10,609 nt of DNA, taken from an uncultured Alphaproteobacteria bacterium. Its GTDB lineage: Bacteria; Pseudomonadota; Alphaproteobacteria; Rickettsiales; UBA1997. The position numbers and the translations under genes are program-made. The stretch covers positions 1-10,609 of the forward strand of contig CAIUFU010000109.1 of the NCBI GenBank assembly GCA_903898475.1, read 5' to 3'. Positions 6,280 to 10,609 of the stretch are shown piece by piece. Position 1 is the stretch's first letter; each line of letters begins with the position of its first letter. The notes beneath the pieces were generated by a model. It saw only the letters and a list, made by a program, of their open reading frames with translations. It was not told where the DNA came from and ran no database searches.

Positions 6280-8085
6280 TTAAATTAACTCAATCTCATC
6301 TTTTGAAAGGCTCAAAATGACATCGAGACTTTCCACTTCGTACATTTTTTTGTAGAAACCATTTAAAGCGATCAGCTGTTGATGCGAGCCGATTTCTGCG
6401 ATATTGCCGTCTTTAATAAAAATAATTCGATCTGCTGTCATCACCGATGAAAGCTTGTGGGCAATGGTGATAACGGTTTTATTTGTGGAGATGTCGCTGA
6501 TGGCGTGAACGATATTTTTGCTATTTTCATTGTCGAGCGCCGAGGTTGCTTCATCTAAAAGCAATATCGGTGAATCTTTGATAATGGCGCGTGCAATCGC
6601 GATTCTTTGACGTTCGCCGCCCGATAATTTAATACCTTTTTCACCAACAAAACTGTGCATTTTTTGCGGCAATTTATTGATGAAATGTAGCGCCGGATTT
6701 TGCTCGATAATTTTTTCAACTTGAGCCTCAGTAATTGATTGATCGGCGTAAGCGATATTTTCAAAAATCGTGCCTGAAAAAATAAAACAATCTTGCGAGA
6801 TGTAAGAAAAGTTTTTGCGCAAATCGGCAAATGACAAAGCTTTGATATCTAGGCCGTTTAGCGAAATCACGCCAGAATCAACATCGTAAAAACGCATCAT
6901 TAATTGAAATGCCGTGCTTTTTCCTGAGCCGCTTGAGCCAACAATTGCGATTTTTTCGTTGGGCGCGATTTCCAGATTAAAGTTTTTTAGCACCGCAAAA
7001 TCTTTACGACTTGGGTAAGAAAAATTGACGTCACAGAAATTTATTGTGACTGCTTTGCTGTCAGCAAAGGCAAGTGGCGCCTCACTTTCTTTGACCGGAG
7101 AATTAATTTCTAAAAGCTCAAAAATTCGCGCCGCAGCAGCCGATGCACTTTGCAATTGTCCGGCAATTTGGCTTAGCGAAACCAACGAGGTTGCGGTGAT
7201 TACCGAATAAAAAATAAAGGAAGAAAGATCGCCCGATGTGATTTTGCCGCTTAAAACATCATGCCCGCCAACCCACAGCACGATAGCGATGCCGCCAAAT
7301 GCTGAGGCAATTACCAAGGCCACCATTAGTGATTTGATGCGGATTTTTGCCAGAGCGATTTTTAGCGAGTCATCGACAAATCCGTAAAAATTTCGCACCT
7401 CTTTTTCTTCGCACAAATAAGACTGAATGGTTTTGATGCCGTTGATTGTTTCTTCGATGTGAGCGCCGACCGATGCTAGAGACTCTTGCGATTTCTGCGA
7501 CAGACCTTTCACCGTTTTTCCGATCAAAATAACCGGCGCGATTGCCAAAGGAATTAGCATCATCGACATCAAACTGAGTTTAACGCTGGTGAAAAATAAG
7601 AAACAAATGCCGCCAATAAAAAACAGCGAATTGCGTAAGAAAAAAGATGTGGTGTTGCTGATGACATTGTAGAGCACGGTGGTGTCAACCGTGAGGCGCG
7701 AGATCACATCTCCAGTTTTGGTAATTTCAAAAAACTCGGCTGAAACGCGGATGATGTGATCGTAAACTTTTTTGCGCAGATCGGCGATTACTTTTTCTGA
7801 AACCGCGTTGACCAAAGATGAGCGATAATAGCCGGCAACTGCCATGATGATTACGGCGGCAACAAAGATGGCTAAAATTATATTGAAGAAGTGTTGGCTT
7901 TGCTCGGCAAATCCTAAATCGATTAAATATTTGATGATTTTGCCAAAAAATAAAACGGTGAGTGCCGTGACAAATAGCGCTAATAAAGCGAAAAAAATGT
8001 CGCGCTTGTAAGGCTTGAAAAATGGGATTAGCGCAAAAAGATTTTTGAGATTTAGCGATTTTTTTTGAGGCTTTTGAATTGTCAT
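6280..8085 (-). CDS. MsbA-like ABC exporter, fused membrane and ATPase domains
   Basis: This 601-residue half-transporter works as a homodimer in the inner membrane, exporting a lipid or hydrophobic compound. Six membrane helices occupy about residues 29-310. The ATPase domain starts near 345, with Walker A GSSGSGKST (383-391), Q-loop Gln431, signature LSGGERQ (487-493), Walker B ILLLDE (507-512) and H-loop His543. Length and layout fit the MsbA/lipid-exporter group, but the substrate is not shown, and a drug or peptide exporter remains possible. The start is the ATG at 8083-8085, one base after the TAA of the CDGSH gene, which suggests translational coupling. A GTG at 8110-8112 would add nine residues and overlap that gene. 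The C-terminus contains VILSLSKD (589-596), which is coded by a diverged copy of the palindromic repeat. Confidence 0.93.
   Translation of the reverse strand: MTIQKPQKKSLNLKNLFALIPFFKPYKRDIFFALLALFVTALTVLFFGKIIKYLIDLGFAEQSQHFFNIILAIFVAAVIIMAVAGYYRSSLVNAVSEKVIADLRKKVYDHIIRVSAEFFEITKTGDVISRLTVDTTVLYNVISNTTSFFLRNSLFFIGGICFLFFTSVKLSLMSMMLIPLAIAPVILIGKTVKGLSQKSQESLASVGAHIEETINGIKTIQSYLCEEKEVRNFYGFVDDSLKIALAKIRIKSLMVALVIASAFGGIAIVLWVGGHDVLSGKITSGDLSSFIFYSVITATSLVSLSQIAGQLQSASAAAARIFELLEINSPVKESEAPLAFADSKAVTINFCDVNFSYPSRKDFAVLKNFNLEIAPNEKIAIVGSSGSGKSTAFQLMMRFYDVDSGVISLNGLDIKALSFADLRKNFSYISQDCFIFSGTIFENIAYADQSITEAQVEKIIEQNPALHFINKLPQKMHSFVGEKGIKLSGGERQRIAIARAIIKDSPILLLDEATSALDNENSKNIVHAISDISTNKTVITIAHKLSSVMTADRIIFIKDGNIAEIGSHQQLIALNGFYKKMYEVESLDVILSLSKDEIELI
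6296..6320 (-). repeat. Diverged copy of the palindromic repeat inside the 3' end of the ABC exporter gene
   Basis: Read on the minus strand, this 25-nt unit begins TCATTTTGAGCC and ends AAAAGATGA. Aligned with unit B (2834-2858), every difference within the eight VILSLSKD codons is synonymous, and the terminal stem still pairs with one G-U. It has no inverted partner nearby. It could be an old, drifted insertion or, less likely, a chance match. Confidence 0.6.
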
Positions 8086-8086
8086 T

Positions 8087-8356
8087 TTACAAAGAATTAT
8101 GGGCGCCGTCACAAATCACACCACTCTTGCTGTGCTTACAGCCGCAGAATCTTACAACAGTATTTTCGGTCGCTTCATAAACCACCGATTTCATGATGCT
8201 GGTGCCGTCTGGGTTTTTAAAAGCCTTGTGCGATCCATCGCAAAAAGGTTGGGTTTGGGAGGCTCCACAAGAGCACCAAAAATATTTTTTGCCTTGCTCC
8301 ACAGCAACTTTGAAGGGGGCTTTGGCGGCGATTTTTGGTAAGGATGTTTCTGTCAT
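8087..8356 (-). CDS. Tandem CDGSH iron-sulfur domain protein
   Basis: This 89-residue soluble protein has two CDGSH [2Fe-2S] sites, each with three Cys and one His. Site 1 is C28-x-C30-x8-CDGSH (Cys39, His43) and fits the full consensus, including Ser33 and Pro37. Site 2 is C71-x-C73-x8-CDGAH (Cys82, His86), with Val in place of the usual Pro. The tandem layout without a membrane anchor resembles the mitochondrial matrix protein CISD3/Miner2. The family takes part in electron or iron-sulfur transfer; no specific partner is shown here. The start ATG is at 8354-8356. The stop is one base from the ABC exporter ATG, and the gene follows the RmuC-like gene by 43 bases in which I see no clear promoter. 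Confidence 0.93.
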   Translation of the reverse strand: MTETSLPKIAAKAPFKVAVEQGKKYFWCSCGASQTQPFCDGSHKAFKNPDGTSIMKSVVYEATENTVVRFCGCKHSKSGVICDGAHNSL

Positions 8357-8399
8357 GACTATGATTGGTAATTTAATGGTGGGGCAACAAATAAAAAAT

Positions 8400-9455
8400 T
8401 TACAAAACTAAATTATTAACCCCATCAACATCTAAAATTTCAGAAGCGATTTTGCGGGCTTTTTCGAAGTAATTTATGTCTCTTAAAGTCTGCAACTCTT
8501 CTTTAGAAGCCAGCGCAATCACAATGCCGCTTTTCTCAAATTTGACGTTGCTGGTGGCCAAAACTTTCAAAATTGAATCGAGATATTTTGGGTTATTTAG
8601 GTAATCCAAATAACGATCGAGCTTTTGGATTAAAACTTTTTCATCTTTGGAATGAAGATATTCTTCCAAATAGTGACTGGCCTTGAAATCAATAATATAG
8701 AGCTTGTCGAGACTTACGAAAGCAGTTTCGCAGAAAAATAATTTAGCTTTTTGTTCGTCAAAGTTTGAAGCCAAAAAATAATCCTTATTTGCTAGCCAGC
8801 CATTGGCTTTCATGGTTTCAACCAAATCAGAAATTAATTTTGGCGATAAAGGCTCGTGAGATGTCGGCTTTGCTTTGACAGACTTTGCTGAAGCTGGCGC
8901 TTGAGAAGTTGAGTTTTTTGCAGGCACCGCAATTGCCGGTCTTGAAGCAACCGAAGCAACTGATTTTTCAAAAAACTCCGAGATGTTTTTCGAGAATTTT
9001 CCTAAAAGATTTTTATTGGTTTCAACTTCGTTTTTGTAGCTGTCATTGAGTTTTTTGAAAAGCTCATTGCCCACTTTCACAATCGCATCTTTTGAATCTT
9101 TCATCACTGCATCTTGCACCACGCTCCAATCATGCATGCGCTTTTGGATTTCGTCAGTTTTTTGCAAAGCCAGCTCAATTTGTTTTTCGGCTTCAAGGCG
9201 CAATTTTACTTCACCTTCTTTGGCTTTTCTTAATTCATCAACTTCGCGGAGTAGCTCTTGGATCTTGTCGCTGTCAGCTTTAGTATCGAGTAGCTGTTTA
9301 GTTTGAAGAGCTTTTTTTTCGTCAATTTCGTGACTGATTTTATTGTGCAGCTCTTCAATTTCTTTGGACGAAGATAATCTAAATTTAGAATATCTGGCAT
9401 AGATGATAATCATCATAAGTGCCATACCGACATTGCTGATGATGATAAAAACCAT
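8400..9455 (-). CDS. Membrane-anchored coiled-coil protein, RmuC-like layout
   Basis: The 351 residues begin with one hydrophobic helix (about 2-20). A long Glu/Lys/Gln-rich coiled coil follows (about 30-165), then an Ala/Ser/Pro-rich linker (about 166-203) and a compact C-terminal domain (205-351). That domain holds LYIIDFKAS (252-260), with Asp256-x-Lys258 after Glu243, like the end of a PD-(D/E)XK nuclease core. An N-terminal anchor, coiled coil and degenerate nuclease domain is the layout of RmuC, a protein linked to limiting recombination at inverted repeats. The match is by layout and this motif only, and the protein is shorter than E. coli RmuC (475). It could instead be an unrelated envelope coiled-coil protein. 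It lies 32 bases after panC, probably in the same operon. No Shine-Dalgarno is evident before the ATG at 9453-9455. Confidence 0.5.
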   Translation of the reverse strand: MVFIIISNVGMALMMIIIYARYSKFRLSSSKEIEELHNKISHEIDEKKALQTKQLLDTKADSDKIQELLREVDELRKAKEGEVKLRLEAEKQIELALQKTDEIQKRMHDWSVVQDAVMKDSKDAIVKVGNELFKKLNDSYKNEVETNKNLLGKFSKNISEFFEKSVASVASRPAIAVPAKNSTSQAPASAKSVKAKPTSHEPLSPKLISDLVETMKANGWLANKDYFLASNFDEQKAKLFFCETAFVSLDKLYIIDFKASHYLEEYLHSKDEKVLIQKLDRYLDYLNNPKYLDSILKVLATSNVKFEKSGIVIALASKEELQTLRDINYFEKARKIASEILDVDGVNNLVL

Positions 9456-9487
9456 GTTTTTTAAGAAAATTAAAAGTTGGAAGAGCC

Positions 9488-10327
9488 TTAGAGCGGCATG
9501 TTGTCAATCAACCTAACGCCGTCCAAGTAAACCGCAATAAATATTCGGGCGACTGTTTTAAAATTGGTCACCAATTCTAAATTTTTTTCTTCGCGAATTT
9601 CCAGATAATCAATTTTTTCAAAACCGTTTTGCAAAAGTTTTTCGCGATGTTTCTGCAAGATTGCCTCACATTGATCGGGGCTGTTTTTTACTTCTGCTTT
9701 GATTTCTAACAAAGTTTTGAAAATCTCAGAGGCCTTGATTTTAGATCCTTCAGACAATCTTTGATTACGTGACGACATTGCGAGTCCACTTTTTTCACGG
9801 ATAATTTCGTGCGAAATAATTTCCACATCAAAATTAAAATCCTCCACCAATTTTCTGATGATGGCAACTTGTTGAAAATCTTTTTCGCCAAAGATTGCGA
9901 TGTCGGGTTTTACGATGTTAAAAAGTTTTGAAACAATCAGCGCTACACCATCAAAATGCCCGATTCTAGGGCTTCCACACAGGCAGTCGGTTAATTTTAT
10001 CGGCAGTAATTTAAAGGCAAAATCATCAGCAAAAATTTCTGAACTTTCCGGCACAAAAGCGTAATTCGCACCACAGTTTTTTAAGAGTTCTAAATCTTGC
10101 TCAACTTGTTTGGGATATTTTTGGTAATCAGCTAAATCATCAAATTGCGTCTTATTGACAAAGATGCTTACAACAACCACATCCGCAATTTCACGCGCTT
10201 TTTTTACCAAAGCTAAATGACCTTCATGCAAAGCGCCCATCGTCGGCACAAAGGCAATTTTTTTGCCCTGCGATTTTTCTTTTTTTAGCTGCGCTCTGAT
10301 TTGGGAGATAGTTTGTGTAAGCAGCAT
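9488..10327 (-). CDS. panC: Pantothenate synthetase PanC
   Basis: PanC joins pantoate and beta-alanine with ATP, the last step of vitamin B5 synthesis, in the cytoplasm. The 279 residues match the family length. Signatures are FVPTMGALHEGHLALV (26-41), with His34 and His37 of the nucleotidyltransferase HxGH-type site, RIGHFDGVALIVSKLFNIV (121-139), FGEKDFQQ (146-153) and the ATP-binding SGLAMSSRNQRL (180-191). FVNKTQF (56-62) has Lys where the family usually has Pro. The start is the ATG at 10325-10327, 10 bases after the nuoE stop. panB and panD are not here, so panC is a passenger in a respiratory gene cluster. Confidence 0.97.
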   Translation of the reverse strand: MLLTQTISQIRAQLKKEKSQGKKIAFVPTMGALHEGHLALVKKAREIADVVVVSIFVNKTQFDDLADYQKYPKQVEQDLELLKNCGANYAFVPESSEIFADDFAFKLLPIKLTDCLCGSPRIGHFDGVALIVSKLFNIVKPDIAIFGEKDFQQVAIIRKLVEDFNFDVEIISHEIIREKSGLAMSSRNQRLSEGSKIKASEIFKTLLEIKAEVKNSPDQCEAILQKHREKLLQNGFEKIDYLEIREEKNLELVTNFKTVARIFIAVYLDGVRLIDNMPL

Positions 10328-10337
10328 GAAAGTAAAA

Positions 10338-10609
10338 TTAAACTTCCGGCGCCGAGCATTGTCTGCCCACTTGCGATCCGACTTTAAATTCTTTGCCGGC
10401 TTTTAAATCTTCGAGAATTTTTAGGAAATTTTCTGAAGTAAGATCTTCAGCAAAATCGTCATTAATTTGCACAACTGGTGCGTTGACGCAGGCGCCCAAA
10501 CACTCAACTTCTTTCAAAGTGAAAGTGCCATCAAGCGTGGTTTGATCCATTTCGATGCCAAGTTTTTCTTCGCAATCTTTCATGATTTTATCAATGCCGC
10601 GAAGCATGC
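10338..10609 (-). CDS. nuoE: NADH-quinone oxidoreductase subunit E, C-terminal part (5' end outside window)
   Basis: This is the C-terminal half of the complex I 24 kDa subunit, which carries the off-path [2Fe-2S] cluster N1a next to the NADH site. About 90 codons are visible. The frame stays open to the window edge, so the apparent MLRG start is internal: the family has a Cys at the preceding position, and the visible bases (xGC) fit TGC. The second pair of cluster cysteines is in VECLGACVNAPVVQIND. The first pair would be at or beyond the edge. The stop is at 10338, and panC follows 10 bases later instead of the usual nuoF. Confidence 0.93.
   Translation of the reverse strand, partial: MLRGIDKIMKDCEEKLGIEMDQTTLDGTFTLKEVECLGACVNAPVVQINDDFAEDLTSENFLKILEDLKAGKEFKVGSQVGRQCSAPEV

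Noticed and set aside
2787..6320. CRISPR array made of the repeated 25-nt units
   Set aside because: Copies are far apart, in both orientations, paired as inverted repeats and without regular spacers.
8086..8112. GTG start at 8110-8112 for the ABC exporter
   Set aside because: It would overlap the CDGSH gene; the ATG at 8083-8085 directly after that gene's stop is more natural.

Overview
The window is AT-rich and every convincing gene lies on the minus strand, so transcription runs from high to low coordinates. The gene set points to a Gram-negative alphaproteobacterium: a separate PntAB-type transhydrogenase subunit, a NuoE resembling the rickettsial/mitochondrial 24 kDa subunit, a tandem CDGSH protein, and a C-P-type PAP2 phosphatase beside an LtaS-like transferase. 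Low GC and palindromic repeats inside a coding sequence recall Rickettsiales, but thiC and panC mean it still makes vitamins, unlike a strongly reduced Rickettsia. The lineage is inference, not proven.

Layout, in the direction of transcription. (1) 10609 to about 6158 holds the C-terminal part of nuoE, panC, an RmuC-like coiled-coil protein, a tandem CDGSH iron-sulfur protein, an MsbA-like ABC exporter, and a possible 36-residue secreted peptide. Gaps are about 1 to 45 bases, which suggests one operon. (2) A 30-bp perfect inverted repeat at about 6079-6151 separates this from the next set and could end transcription. (3) 5985 to 929 holds pntAB, an LtaS/OpgB-like membrane transferase, a PAP2 phosphatase and thiC. 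A consensus -10 box lies just upstream of pntAB. (4) A GC-rich palindrome at 869-916 follows thiC. (5) 822 to 1 is the N-terminal part of an unrecognised two-helix membrane protein with different codon use, perhaps accessory DNA.

NuoE and PntAB serve NADH oxidation and transhydrogenation. PanC and ThiC make pantothenate and the thiamin pyrimidine. The LtaS-like protein, PAP2 and the ABC exporter act on the envelope. I see no single new pathway that joins them.

The most interesting signal is a family of short palindromic repeats. Three are head-to-head inverted pairs (REPIN-like), one is a single copy, and one is a lone palindrome. Their stems stay paired while the bases differ. One pair sits in frame inside the PAP2 gene and adds exactly 24 codons. 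Two copies supply the C-terminal residues VILSLSKD of two unrelated proteins, and those two copies differ only at synonymous positions.
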